Source: Cryptomeria japonica (taxonomy: Eukaryota; Streptophyta; Pinopsida; Cupressales; Cupressaceae). From it: a DNA stretch of 64,000 nucleotides. Every line of letters begins with the position of its first letter. Position 1 is the first letter of the stretch. The translations under genes and the position numbers were made by a program. Under the pieces are notes generated by a model. That model was not told the DNA's origin. It was given only the letters and a program-made list of their open reading frames with translations, and did no database searches. Positions 51,478 through 64,000 of the stretch are shown in pieces. The DNA is taken from assembly GCF_030272615.1 (NCBI RefSeq), contig NC_081405.1:310449235-310513234 (forward strand), given 5' to 3'.

Positions 51478-51525
51478 TAATACTACAAATGCAAACTCTC
51501 CTCCTGGTGCCAAAAGAAGACCCAC
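51478..51525 (-). pseudogene. Possible exon remnant of a KEA-type K+/H+ antiporter
   Basis: The minus strand reads QVGLLLAPGGEFAFV after a CAAG acceptor-like site. From memory, GLLLAPGGEFAFV is a conserved transmembrane stretch of plant plastid KEA cation/proton antiporters. The residues that should follow are absent, and no neighbouring exon was recognised within several kilobases. It is either a transposed exon fragment, one exon of a gene with very long introns, or chance. The open frame extends to 51289, but that part looks like nothing known. Confidence 0.35.
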
Positions 51526-53049
51526 TTGAATAGTAACAATAATTGATATAACAATAACTCTTCATTGGGGGATCGGGGAACCTTGAGAATACTTACACCG
51601 ATACCCGATGGGTTTTAACCCATTGGGGCCCCTCTCATAATATTGATGCATCTTTATTTATAAAGTTTTCTAAAATCGTTTATTAGAATGATTTACTTTT
51701 TGGAAAAACTTTTAATTCTTTTGGCAATATATCAAATCTTTTATTTAAAATATTTACAAAATATGCTCTCCATAAAACTCATTATATATTTTATTAAAAT
51801 TGAAATCCGAGCATTCATATTTCGCCCTTTTAAATAAATTCTTTTGTTTTCTCTTGTAATATTTTATTTAAAAGATTAAATATATACTTCACCAGATGCT
51901 TTAATGATGCATATTTTTAAACCAATGATCCAAAAATATATTCTTCTCATCTAATATTTACACTTATTTCTTTTGGAACTTAATGTTTTAAATCTTTTAT
52001 TTAAAAGATTTAAACATATGTTTGCACAAAATGCCCTTTGCAAAATCATTTATGAAAAAATATATATAGGAACTAACTTTGTCCAATTCATGCAGATAAC
52101 ATATAAGCTGCAATTTGTGTTAGTTTTTTTTTTTTTTAAGAAAAAAAAAACTTTTGCAAACCCTAACAAAAATTTAGGGAATACAAATAATGCCATCATG
52201 CCTAGAATTTTAGACATTAATATTTCATCTCTAGAAAAAAATGTAAATAAATGGCTATCATAAAAATATGAAAAGAAAACATATAGCTCCAAAATATTAA
52301 CTCTTCATTGTCATGATTTGTTCAACGTGATGCTCCTGCAAGAATTTTATCAATATCTAACCATAATCATTTTGATAAAGCTTTTGAATTTCATATTGTA
52401 AATTTGAAAAAATTGCATTTAGATCAGCCTTAGAAAACATATCAAATGATATTGTATGATTCTGAAATTTGAAACGTAGGTCCTTAGATATACATATAAT
52501 ACATAAGAATAATTAATTTGACATAATAGTATTCAGATGGAAATAAAATATAGTTCAAAAAGGCATACCAAGGATGGTTCCACATCTACAACCAAAGACA
52601 TACCTGAAAATTGACCTCTTGATGTATGAACCAAACCTATTTTCCAAGAGCTGGAAATGGACGAACCTGCTTGATTGTAGGTGTTGTACATGATTGAACA
52701 CAAAAATATGGTTTTGTGTATAGAATCTGGAATTCTAAAATTTAAAATTTTTAGGGTTCCAACAGGCTACGTGGCGGCAAAATGGTGGAGCAATCGTGAC
52801 TCTTTCCCAGAAAACTTGTGTGACCTGGCATATGATGATACCATCCACTTGTGATAATTAATGAAGAAAAATCATGATTTGATTCAATTGTTGGGGAAAT
52901 AATTTCCTTTCGATTTCCCTATTTGAAGATCTAGAAACTTCCCTTATGCTTGAATTTTTTGTCTTCTTGTGTGGCCCCTGTCTTGCTTCTGTTTGGAGAC
53001 TTGTCTTATGTGGCCCATTTCCTGCTTTTGTTTGGAGACCTGAACCATT
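51526..53049. other. AT-rich stretch; imperfect 36-bp tandem duplication at its end
   Basis: No gene seen. At 52968-53041 a segment with GTGGCCC, then TTCTGTTTGGAGAC, occurs twice in tandem just before the start codon of the next gene, possibly in its leader. Near 51606 a foldback GATGGGTTTTAACCCATT is present. Confidence 0.45.
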
Positions 53050-54483
53050 ATGGGTGGGGACAAGAATAGGCAAGAACAACCCACTTTTGATAAATGGAAG
53101 AAAAATAAGGAGATGTGGTGGGAAATTATTGATGGAGGGATGGTTCCCTCCTTGGAAAGACTCCATGGCCCTTCTCCTCTACTCACAAAAACATTTGTCA
53201 ATGGGTGGAAGAAAGGGGTTTCAAGGGCTTATGGTGCTGAATTTTAGGTGGATGAAACCCTGGTGGCTATGGTTACGGGTTTGGCTATGAATGGAAAAAG
53301 GTATTACAGAGACAGAAAAACCTGGGAGGAAGACATGGCAAATTTTTTTGATAAAGATAAGGAGAACATAAGATTTAATAAAATGGAAGATGGTGGCTAC
53401 AACAGAAAGGACCTAATGGCTCCCTGGGCGGATATGGCCAAATTCATTATGAGATACATTACGCTTGATGGTAGATATGCCAGTATCTTTTCTTATCATT
53501 TTACCATCTTAAATCACTTGAAACATGGCAAAGTTATTTTGATTCCATTCTATCTGGTTTCTTCTTTGGAGAATAGTCAAGAAAAACACGCTGATAATTC
53601 GAATAATCCGGTCCTCCATGAAGGGCTTATTGTTCTCATTTTGGAGTATGCCAAACCCCTTGAAGTTGTGCCCTCTCTCTCTGAGAAAGGCCAAATCCCT
53701 AATATTGATGTTCAAGATGTCTCTGATACGGATATGGAGATGGAGGATAGTGCGAGAGCCAAACCTCTTGTTGACCCTGATTACAAGTCGGTTGAAGAGG
53801 GTGAGGTATTGGTCATTCCTGGAATAAATAGTAGCAAGAAGCTCCCTAGATGGGCTGCAAGTAAATATAAATCGACTAGCGAGATGCTTTCTCAAACTAA
53901 GCCTTATTCCAAAAAGAAAAGGTTGGTTGCTAAAGATTATGGTCCCAAGACCTTGGACCAGGAAATCAAATTAGACATTCCTCTTCATGTCCTAAAGGAG
54001 AAGCAGGGGACTCTGCCTAAAGATGTGGATAGTGGCTTAAAAAAGGAAAGTACTCTGATGAATCTGGTGATGGAAGTGACTAGAAGCCATGAGAACTATT
54101 AGAAGTGGGTGGGGTAGGTGATTGATACCCTCAAAGAGAGGATTAAGGAGATAATTGATATCTTCACTGATTCACCTAAGCCTAACAAAACAAAGAAGCT
54201 TATGATCATGACCTAGAATCTTTCCCATGATGTGGAGGTTATGAGATGTAATCATGAGCAAATAATTGAGAAGGTTGAGCAGTCTATGCAGGAGATCAAG
54301 AATAACCTTAAGAAAATGGTAGACATAAGAAAGGAGGCCATGAGAAATAGTATGGAGGGGTTGGAAAAGATCAATGCCATGGTGGCGAAGTACAAATCCA
54401 ATCCTATTGACAGTGATTATCCTGGTGATAGTAATAGAAAGAAAGAACTGGGTGGTGAAGACTTATGGGCAAATAAAATATGA
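53050..54483 (+). pseudogene. Unrecognised repeat-associated protein family, copy 2 (TAG stops only)
   Basis: A single frame of 478 codons from ATG 53050 to TGA 54481 is interrupted by TAG at 53245, 54100, 54115 and 54214, with no frameshift and no TAA or internal TGA. The order of motifs is FDKWKKNKEMWWEIIDGGMV, SLERLHGPSPL, VDETLVAMVTGLAMNGKRYY, WADMAKFIMRYITLDGRYAS, FHFTILNHLKHGKVI-like, and PVLHEGLIVLILEYAKP. A charged linker follows, then a coiled-coil C-terminus (IIEKVEQSMQEIKNNLKKMV). It parallels the decayed minus-strand copy at 2.1-3.9 kb. The product is not recognised; no enzyme motif is visible. CAG-to-TAG change would explain every stop; readthrough of TAG is a less likely alternative. 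Confidence 0.65.
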
Positions 54484-57400
54484 AAGCCCAATAAACAAAT
54501 AAATCAAAGGTAATATAAAATAAATACCACAATTAATTATAAAAGCACAACCCATATAAAATAATTAAATAAATAACCAATTAAATATTTAATCCCAAAA
54601 TAAATATTAATAAATAAATAATAACCAAGGCTCATAAATCTATAATCAAACAATACAAATAAATATTAAATCTCAATAAAAAATTATTTAAATATTAATT
54701 AAATGACCAAATTATATAATAAATTAAATTAAACATTAATAAACTATATTAATCAAATTATTAAGAAATCAAATATTCAAATACTCACAATACCACAAGG
54801 AAACCCGACACAAAGGTCAAGCAACACACTGCATAACACCACAATATGATCTAGACCATGACACAACTGACAAGGTTACCAACTTAGACCTAGATTGTGT
54901 AGGGAGAAGTCATGCCATCTCCAACAACTTGCCATTGGGATAAAGACATGCTCAAACCTGTGAGACTAGGTGGAGTTGATGTCTATTACTTGCAATCCTG
55001 CAACCACCAACAACCATGATATAATGTATACAATTTAATATATCATAAATAATTAGGCACGTGATACAAAATCGCAACGTCACATCATCTCTAAAATGAA
55101 TATACTAGAAGACAATTACAATCAACATAACATCAACTCAATCATCATGATCATGGAATAAGGTTAGCGTAACCAAGATATCATCAAAATCCCATAAGAA
55201 ATATGATCCATCAAGAATAACAAGATATGTCAAACATTCATAAGAGTCATCATATAACATATATCAATATAGTATGTCTACCATCATCAAAAGAATCTAA
55301 GATATAAATAAAGTTATAAATAATCATCAAAATATCAACCATATGTCTAAATATGTCTCTCGATGCATAAATCAAGAGAAGAGTCTAGGAGGGACACTAC
55401 ACACTACAAATATAATGAATCATTAATATTACTAGTGTAAATACCACATGAACCATAATACATCAATCTGCTCCAAGAATCCATTTGTAGCTGAAGAGAT
55501 AAGGAATTCACATCCATGCACAAGAGAATCCAATGAAGAACATCCCAATGGAAGAAGGCATCAAACCACCCAACCATGTGGAATCATGAGAAACCACCCC
55601 TTGTGCTAGGAGATGACACAAGATCCCACACACACTCTGGATCCAAGCTAATATCTAATGACCAAAGGGTAATACTCCACACGAAACATGGCCAAAAAGT
55701 ACAAGATATAAAACCTCCAAAGGCTTCCAGATATCAAGGTTTAAGGTGTTAGGAACTACATGTAGGGAAGGAGTGTCGTTGCATGATAATACCATAAAGA
55801 AACATATGGGAACCTAGGAACCTATTCCAGCATTTGTGATACTCATGCGGAGCCATCTCAACCTTTGAGACTATCAAGGGAGCTCATCTGACATGGATCA
55901 ACAAGGTCTACTCAACCATTCCCATATCAATATAATTACCTCAGGGACATGCGTTAAGGCCACAATTGATTTCTTATCTTATTAAGTGATTTACTACTAC
56001 CCATCCCTGATGGGGTAAATTAAATTATATTATCACTTATTTACACAATAAACTCCAAATGAGCTATCCTGGCGGTCTAGACTCTGGGTAACCTGACAAT
56101 CTAATCCTCATGACCCAATTCACTCACTTGGAAGACCACTCCCCCTAGCATGCTCCTAGACCTTAGGGTAACACATACACAAGGAATCTCAATGAAACAT
56201 AACCTGGATAACCAAGGTTCTCTAGATCAATGATAATCAATAAAAATGCATATCAAATTCCAATAATAGAACCTCATAGGAAACATGAGATCCAAAAACC
56301 TTAATATCAAATATATCCAACATGAACTCAATCAGTCATCAGCAAGGCACATCCATCTTACAAAATCCATAAATAACATAAATACCAATAAAGAATCTCA
56401 AAACATTAGCATAATCACAAATCCACATGACTCCAAGGAATTACAACAAGGTATGACTCATATTGCTTAAACTAAAGCAATATAAATAATCAATTCCAAT
56501 TGAATAATCAGTCCTAGAACAACTTAGGAACAATACTTAGCATTCATAATAACCAATATAGACAAAAAAAAAGAGGAGGGCATCATCAAGCTACTATTTA
56601 CTTATATAGATGCATCTCATACAAGTTCTTCAATTACACATGTCATAATCTACACTAAATCATTCTTATATGCAAAACACTTCATCCTACTATTCATATG
56701 AAAATCAATGTATTACTCCAACATAGCAAGCTAATGATAGCATCAGTTAAGGAAATACACACAATTTTCTCTCACTTTATAGAATAATATAATGAAAAAA
56801 ACCTTTAAAATTCAAGTAAGGACCATAAATTATAGAGCAAGGCAAGACCCCATAAAATCATATAAACATCTTGCATCCAGGAGGCATGCATAAGGAATGA
56901 ATACATATGTTGCACACAATTATAATTTTTAGAAAGGATTAGGGAGAGAACACAACGCATAGACATCTAAGATCTACAAGGTTTTAGTGACCTTTCCAAA
57001 CACAAATCTCAAAGAATGGCTCATCAAAAGAACATTGTAACACACCACACAAGACTAAGGGAAACAACCTTAAACAGAGATCCCAATATTTTCAACATGG
57101 TCTCTGATGCTAGATGTAATTCCAACCAAATTACCCTAGAGAAATATAGTTAATTAACATACAAATAGAAATAATTATTTTTTAAAATATCATTTACTAA
57201 TACAACATAAGCAACTAGAATACTTCTATACATTAAATATCCATATACCAACATGCATATAATCTACTTACACATAATCATATGAACTCATTACGTGAGC
57301 GGAAATAAATACAACACATTAGCCAACATTCCCTAGGGTAACTCATTGCCATTACTTAACTAACATAAGAACATAACCAGAATAAGTCCACTACTAAAAT

Positions 57401-57670
57401 TTGCAACATTCTAACATTTCATTTCATTATTTATTCCTTACATAAATATAGGAATCATCTATTAATTTAACCGTCATAGGTACGAATTACCAAATTATTC
57501 CTATACCATCTTGCTTAAACAAAAGCAATGCAAATAATCAATTCCAATTGAAAAATTAGTCTTGGGACAACTCAAGAACTAAAAAAAATCCAAAATGATA
57601 AAAATCCTAAAAAAAAATTCAGAAAAAGACTCAAAAAGGCCAAAATAGCAGTACAAAATCAACAACACAT
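54484..57670. other. AT/AC-rich region without gene
   Basis: Low-complexity AATAAATA-type sequence at first, then a mixed tract with no frame above 61 codons. A word series GCTTAAAC.AAAGCAAT..AAA then TAATCAATTCCAATTGA is present at about 56464 and again at about 57513, so an old repeat is duplicated at about 1.05 kb distance. It may be non-coding transposon sequence. Confidence 0.45.
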
Positions 57671-57906
57671 TTACAACATTGTGTAGTGCATTCACAAGGT
57701 TATGCCGCACAGACAACAGTTACTGCAAAACATCTAATAGGCTAAACAGTGCAATCGCAACATTGCGATGAATACACAGGGTTCAACCACACCTAAAATA
57801 GTCACTATTGAACATCTAACAGACTAAATAGCACTTTTGAGATACGACAATGCATACACAAGGTTTTGTCATGCCTACAACAATCACTGCAGAACGAGAA
57901 CAATAC
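57671..57906. repeat. Three tandem copies of an 82-84 bp unit
   Basis: Units share CAACATTG, TGCATACACAAGGTT, TGCC.CAC..ACAACA, TCACTGCA and AACATCTAATAGGCTAAA, beginning near 57671, 57755 and 57838. They are imperfect and non-coding. Confidence 0.6.
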
Positions 57907-58779
57907 CATCAACTCCAAACCCAAAAATTCATAGAAAGCATTTTCAAAAATTATAACCAAGAATATAATAGTCGCAATAATTAAATTTATGATTATTTTA
58001 TTTAATTCCTTAGTAACCCAAAATTTCCCACGGACAATCTTTTCCAAACAAGCTTTTCAAAGAGAAATACAGAGAAGGATAAACCCTACGACCTAGTAAT
58101 AGAAAAAACTGGACAATGAGTTTTGATGAAGCATAGTCCCAAATCCAAGCTTCAATTTCAAATTCAAATCCGAGCCAAAATCAAGAATTTTGCAATAATA
58201 AGTATAATCTCCAGCAAGCCCAGCCACAACAATGCTTAGAAAGCAAAATAAATATAACTTCTTTCAAAACTGTGAAATATGTTGACTAATCAAAAACATT
58301 ATTAAATATAATATTTCACACCTACCATACCCAAAACCAATGTGAAAATAATATAAAATAATATTATTTAAATTACCCAAAACTCTCCACCAATCATAAA
58401 ATAGGGTAGGTGGGGTAAATAATAATTACATAACCAAAAAAAGTTAAAAGAGAATTAGATGAATAAGAATATCCCAATAATTAAATAATCAAATGGGTAA
58501 TAATATAAATTCCCAATAAATGTTAAATTGCAAAATCATATAAATAAATAAACACACAATTAAATAATAATACCTTCACAATCACAACACACAAGAGGCC
58601 CAATCATAACAAGGAGTAAGTAAATAAATAATAACAAATAAATAACTGATAAATAAATAGAAAAGAATCTCAAAAAATGTCAAGAGCAGGAGCAAGAGTG
58701 GGAGCTGGAGCGGGAGTCAAAGTAGGAGTTGGCATGGGAATTGGTTCAAGTTTGAATTTTCTTTTCACAGGATCTAGGA
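57907..58779. other. AT-rich stretch, nothing recognised
   Basis: Contains only short frames. A GGAGC/GGAGT-rich tract at 58683-58740 gives a Gly/Ala/Val-rich frame that I take as low-complexity sequence. Confidence 0.45.
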
Positions 58780-59090
58780 GCCCAGGAGATCCCCCCCTGA
58801 CCCTTTGGATGGGGCCTCGAATGATACTTGGGATGGTGGTACCAATACTTCCAATGGTTTTTCTGTCACCTCTGACAAAACTAGGGAGGTCGAGGGCCCC
58901 AATAATAAGATTCCCTCTATGGAATGCAACAAGAAATGGGCCTCTCTTTTTTCATCAAAGCTTAAAAGCAAGGCCATTTTACCAGTACCACATAAGGTAG
59001 AATGGGACTCTGGCGCTTGCTCCCACTAATACATTTACCCTAAAATTCTGATGGAGAAGTTATATTGTGAACAAATTTGATTTTTTTTTG
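58780..59090 (+). pseudogene. LINE ORF1 fragment (start of DUF4283-like domain)
   Basis: Reads NDTWDGGTNTSNGF, CNKKWASLFSSKLKSKAILP and KVEWDSGACS. This lines up with the K.SLFGVKPSGKSVFP segment just before the DUF4283-like domain of the ORF1 copies at 24.6 and 31.1 kb, and with general plant LINE ORF1 proteins. A stop follows at about 59027 and the rest of the domain is missing. A short, truncated remnant. Confidence 0.5.
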
Positions 59091-60592
59091 AAAAATTGCT
59101 AGCATTCGTTGGAATTCTGATGAGAATTCAATATATGTTTTCGGCAGAGAAGGAATTGGCAACGACATTTGTGTTTTTTACAAAAAGTTCTCACATTCAT
59201 CGAAATTCTGACAAGAGCGGGCATTACTTAAGAAAACAAAAAGACCAAGATATTTCAAATCATTTTCACAACCTCTTCCCATTCTCATGTTGCCACCCTA
59301 GCAGCATACTCCCGCCCACAGTTCCACCTCTGTCAAACCCCAACAACTGTATCGAGGTTGTGTTTGCATAATTCCATGATTGGTTTTTTCTGGGTCATCC
59401 GAGCCTCAAAGCGGACCCATAGGGGAGAAAGAGACAGGGGAAGAGGCATAGGATAGGTAGAGGTAGGTTGAAGCAGATCAAATTTATAGCGGATCAACCA
59501 TTCAGATGCTGATGGTTCTACTGGGTGGATAACTGCAAGATCATCAACATTTTAATATCCAACTTGATCCACTTCTGGTAGATCCGTGTGCCCCTCCGCC
59601 ATTGGATATGGATACGCTCGATCATCATCTTGGGGATATGAAAGTGACTCTGCATCAAGATCTACAACTGGAGAATCTGGTGAATAGAGATCATATCTAT
59701 TTGAAATCACTGCTAGAGTTTTGCTAGAAATGAATGGTGATCCTGAGCAAAGCAAGATAAAGAGCCTTGAAATGGTGATCCTGAGCAAAGATTATGATTC
59801 TCTATTGGCGTGGGCACCGATGTAAATCTCTATCAACATCCCCCAGCCTATGCAAAAATGGGAGCTTTGAAATGGCATGCCGACTGTTTGACAGACTGCC
59901 TCACAGAAATTGGAAGTTTTTGAAAAAGGTATGAACATCTATCATAGGATAAATAATAGAGGAATTTTGCTACTCATCCAAAATAAAGCCATGTTAGAGT
60001 TATGATCTTCCATACTTTCTCTTAGACAAGAGATAAAATTAAAAAACCACATGATTACTACAATAAATTTATTTTCTTATTAAAAATATAAATAATTACA
60101 TTAGATATATATTCCACATAAAGAAAATAAATGACGAAAATCATTTGTGTCTTAAATAATGAGATCAACAATTAAAAATGGGAAAATAATATCCTAATTA
60201 TGACTCCCTAATTAGTATAAGATACTATTTCTAATATTATACTAATGATAAATATTCAAAAAGTATAATAATTACACTAATCCATATATCACTCTCATGC
60301 CTCCCTTAATTTGATATAAGGTCCCTCTATCCTATTAATGCATGATAGTTTCGGTAAGACAAATGATTGAATGAGAGATAAATGAAGTCTCTCATTCAAT
60401 AATATATCCTATCGATAAACTACGATGAAGACTTCAAGCTATTGTTCATTTGATGATCATTCTTAAATTTGTATATATTCAACCATACTTGCAAATTTCG
60501 ATCAGTGCTTAACTACCAATAATCATCGGTTGTAAATCTCATATTGTAAATCTCATAGCACAGAATACCGATTGGTATTGGTTTACTTTAAA
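59091..60592. other. Mostly non-coding; possible exon-like frame on the minus strand
   Basis: Between 59788 and 59390 the minus strand has a less AT-rich tract with SPDSPVVDLDAESLSYPQDD, a TAA, then HPVEPSASEWLIRYKFDLLQ. It looks more protein-like than its surroundings, but I recognise no family and no splice structure. The remainder is AT-rich. Confidence 0.3.
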
Positions 60593-60815
60593 ACCAATGC
60601 ACTCTGATTAATATCGGTTAACATATTAACTATGAACACCGATTGTTATCGGGCTTAACCAATGCACTCTGATTAATATCGGTTAACATATTAACTTTGA
60701 ACACCGATTGTTATCAGGCTTAACCAATGCACTCTGATTAATATCGGTTAATATATTAACTCTGAAAATTGGTTGTTATCGGGCTTAACTAATACATACC
60801 GATTAGTATTGGTTG
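60593..60815. repeat. 65-bp tandem repeat array
   Basis: ACCAATGCACTCTGATTAAT begins at 60593, 60658 and 60723, and a degenerate copy at 60788, exactly 65 bp apart. Each unit contains ATATCGGTTAA and ACACCGATTGTTATCGGGCT, so ATCGGT/ACCGAT foldback words recur through the array. Confidence 0.92.
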
Positions 60816-60906
60816 TCTTGCATATAATAGACACGTCAATTAAGTATCAGGTGGTTTGTTAAGTGATATACACCAATTGGTAAATACATGATAATTGAAA
60901 AGGTGT

Positions 60907-60969
60907 GATCAAGCAATATCTTGATCAGTCATGTCTAATAGACATGACCGGTCAAGGTATTGCTTGATC
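60907..60969. repeat. Strong hairpin: 29-bp arms, 5-nt loop
   Basis: The arms 60907-60935 (GATCAAGCAATATCTTGATC...) and 60941-60969 (...GTCAAGGTATTGCTTGATC) pair with three mismatches around the loop TAATA. They lie about 90 bp after the 65-bp array. It could be a tiny foldback element or a precursor-like RNA hairpin; no evidence of transcription is visible. Confidence 0.85.
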
Positions 60970-63900
60970 CTCCTTGCTTATATATATATATATCAATTGG
61001 CATTTGTGAGGACATTGAAATTGATAAATGCTCCTCTCATCTACAACATACAAGACTATAATCAGATTTATCATATTAAAGATATAACACATATTTGAAA
61101 GAAAAGATAACCTTGAATATAACTTGCATCTTGAATTGAGAATTGAATAACATTTACATATCCAAATATGAAGTCTCAAGGGAGTTGTATGTGTCAATTA
61201 TCCAAGCTTCTTCAAAATCTATTCCAACCTCTTCTTCCAACACATGTCTTGATGATGGTTGAGGATCTTTAAACTTTGAAAATATGAATGAACAAACTCC
61301 TCTAGACATGATTTAAATACCACATTTAATTATACACATGGATTCAATGGACATGATTTAGGATGTGTGAAATGAAGTGTGGAGGTTCATGAGAAATATA
61401 CATTACTTTTTTCTAAAGAAGATTTAGGTTTCTATCCTCCTTTGTTGACATCCCCTCCCCCATTGTCTAATATATCTATGACTTTTCCAATAACTTTTAA
61501 TATCACAACAAGAGATAATTTTGTATGAGTTTCTTAAAGCCAACTTTAATACTCTCCCCTTGAAAAATTGAAGAAAAAACCATAAACAAAATTAGGAAAA
61601 TCTTTTTTTCAAGCATCATCAACTATTCCACTAATGAATGTCATGATTTGGAGATTAAAATTCAGCTTATTGTAGTTCTAGTAACATTTAAATAATAGGT
61701 GATGATGAGTTATACACTCATCATATCCCTTCTAAATGACATTTATAACCTATTATGTTTTTATCTTGCTATATGACATTGGTAGCTTAATTACCTATTA
61801 GGGGCTCATTTTCATTCATGGTACTAGGATTTCATGTGCAATCATACTTGGGAGGAAACGTAATAGCCTAGTTCTTTTTGTCTCTACATTATGGAGAAAG
61901 AATAATAGTTGTCAATTATTCCTCTTTTTTAAGGATCCACTTTACCTTTGTTGATTTTTATCTTTTATAACTCGATATCCTTTCTTGCATAGAATTGTCC
62001 TGAATCCAAATTCTCTCCTTTCTTGGACATGTGTGTTCCTTGATTAGGACCTCTTTCATTGTTTTGTAGGAAAATAAACAAAGGAATCAACCTCTCCTCT
62101 CTACTTATACACAAAATGGCTAATTGAAACCACTTCATATACACAAAATGTCTCCTTGCATTGATCGAGCCTCAAAAACTTGACACTTGTTCAATAAGGG
62201 TTGATACTCTACAACACGATGCCTATCATTCATGATCTTAATGTGGTTGCTTTCATTCTCAATAAAATTATGATCAACTTTTTATAGTTTCACCACCATC
62301 ATAATATCATTTTGCTATTGTTAACATCATACATCCTTATGCTACATCGGCAATTCATCGAGCTCTTAAATTTATTCACTCTTTATATGTTAGTGACTAC
62401 CTTTAACTTATGAACCTTCAAATAAATCATCATAATGACCCCTTCACTATCTTGTGTTGAATGAAAATTCTTCAACTGGACTACATTGTATAAGAATTGG
62501 GTGTGGATCTTTCATTCTTTCCTTGATTTGCCATTTTTTATTGTTCCACCCTACAATTTTGTATTTGAGGTATGTAAAATAGTTTCTCTATAGAGTTTTT
62601 TTATCTCTCTGCATTCTTTTGGTTGCCTTCATTTAAATTATGTTTAATGTTTTCATAATATCTCTTTTACAGCTATCTCTTCCTTTCATATAGCAATGAG
62701 GCATGTACAAGGATCTTTCTTCCTAGCTTGGAATGCATGTATGTTTAATAAGGGTATCTTCTTGGTGTTGAAGGTGCTTATTGGCCTTGATCACTATCTA
62801 CCTTAAGATATCAACCTAGAGGTATGTTGGCACTTTAGGGGAGGCATATGAGCTCTTCGTTTTTTTCGTGTTAATTCATTTATGTTATATCCTCAAACTA
62901 CAAGTGTTGTGGTACATAGCGCCCCCTAGGGAATGGTTATTATTTTTTTGAGATTCATTACTTGGAAGAGCATGGATTAATGCTAGTGTGACCATTGTTG
63001 TTGTTTACACCTTTGCAAGTGTTGGTTATTATTGTTGTTTATGTTTTGTGTCACTGCAACAACCATTTTGTAGTAGAGTTTTTGGATTGCCTTGCGAACA
63101 AATGGTTTTGTTTGTTATTCTCTATCATGGATCACCTAGCATAACACAACTTGCTAGCCAATGAAATCCATGATGTAACATGAATCACCCAATATTACAC
63201 AACTTGTTAGCTAGTAGTATTCACGTTTCTTCTATTTTCTCTTATCATATGACTAATAGTAAGCATCTCCTTAGTAGACCTAGAATTCATATCTCTTCTC
63301 CCGTGATAGAGTGTTCAAGTAGAATTGTTGGGACTAGGATGTGCGGATTGACCTGATCCTCCACCTGTCGGGTGTAGACAAAATGAATCCTTTTTGGATT
63401 AGGATGGTACACAGAATCTACTATCAAAAGGTTGTCAAAAATTCTTGGGACTAGGAGGTCTAAAATGACCTACTCTTATGCTTTTCATGCCATCAAAATT
63501 TGAGTTTGATTGTCATCATTTACTTTTCCAAATTCTTCACATATAACTCCTAAATCAATTTACTACACACAAAATGATGAAAAATAGGTTTGTTGATGGG
63601 GCTTTCCTAGGTCAAACCTCGGGTTGTGAATTAACCTTGAAGTATAATGTTTTCCTTTTGAGGGAAAGGATAGATCTAATCTAAAAATTCTTAAAATTGA
63701 ACATGACACCTTGATGAATCTTTCTTGAATCCTCACACAAGGTTTTAGGATGCCATGCAGAATGGTGTACTTTAACTTGAATTCCCCTTCAATGCTTGAT
63801 GAATGCTTGATTGCTTGTTCACTTGGAATTGAATTGATTTTATAATTAAGAGATCACTTGAATTGTAGGTAAATCCCTTCAAATGATAGGGTAGGCTTCC

Positions 63901-64000
63901 TTTTATACCTAATATATGTCTTGAAAACATTTTATCCTGATGGCTTTAAATTAAAGTACTTTCTCTTCTATCTGGTATTGGTGGAGCAGAGGTTGCATTG
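60970..64000. other. AT-rich region without recognisable gene
   Basis: No frame with a domain. Weak internal duplications are seen, for example ACACAACTTGCTAGC / ACACAACTTGTTAGC near 63145 and 63197, and TTGGGACTAGGA near 63329 and 63444. They suggest an old, heavily diverged repeat. Confidence 0.5.

Noticed and set aside
58677-59000. Gly/Ala/Val-rich 107-codon frame as a structural protein
   Set aside because: Its first part is low-complexity GGAGCN-type DNA; the better-supported coding signal is the LINE ORF1 fragment in another frame.

Overview
The window looks like repeat-dominated nuclear DNA of a seed plant, most likely a conifer. The evidence is an AT-rich, very gene-poor sequence, several decayed plant-type LINEs with DUF4283-like ORF1 proteins, LTR retrotransposon remains, spliceosomal introns, and one BURP-domain gene, a family confined to plants. 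The conifer assignment rests on my memory of the style of the repeat-encoded proteins and is an inference. No rRNA or tRNA gene, prokaryotic feature or CRISPR array was seen.

Layout. 0-2 kb: AT-rich DNA with a possible small inverted-repeat element. 2.1-3.9 kb (-): a decayed copy of an unrecognised protein family; a second copy lies at 53.05-54.48 kb (+). 4.0-4.35 kb and 17.88-17.96 kb (-): two parts of one LINE RNase H domain, apparently split by a 13.5-kb element (4353-17874). This element has short matching terminal inverted repeats, a palindromic satellite on each side and two convergent intron-containing genes. One is a transposase-like gene with an SDG...GHGKGEHDGAGA signature (11.4-14.6 kb, -); the other is an unknown gene (8.18-9.63 kb, +). 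This is my best candidate for an undescribed system. 18-20.5 kb: part of an LTR carrying a dense TTATCCC/GGGATAA array. 20.5-25 kb (-): a decayed LINE. A 2.45-kb stretch of it (5' leader plus ORF1) is repeated directly at 29.99-32.43 kb. Between the copies lies a long unknown reading frame (26.7-29.98 kb, -) broken almost only by stop codons.

33.16-34.58 kb (+): the only gene with a clear host function, a secreted BURP-domain protein with about ten 15-residue repeats. Its BURP domain has lost its middle and changed frame. 35.8-48.2 kb (-): a LINE interrupted by a well-delimited 7,996-bp LTR retrotransposon (38619-46614) with TG...CA ends, an AGGAT target duplication, an initiator-Met tRNA primer site and a polypurine tract. 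It encodes a coiled-coil, five-knuckle zinc protein and a second long unknown protein, but no visible protease, integrase or reverse transcriptase, so it should depend on another element. 48-64 kb: a LINE tail, the second copy of the unknown family (all four internal stops are TAG), a LINE ORF1 fragment, a 65-bp tandem array, a strong hairpin, and long AT-rich stretches without recognisable genes.

Apart from the BURP locus, nearly everything coding here is transposon-derived. Much of it is broken by TAG/TGA stops at positions where CAG, CGA or TGG codons are expected, which fits C-to-T decay of methylated repeats. Nesting gives a relative order of events: LINE, then LTR element; and LINE, then giant inverted-repeat element.
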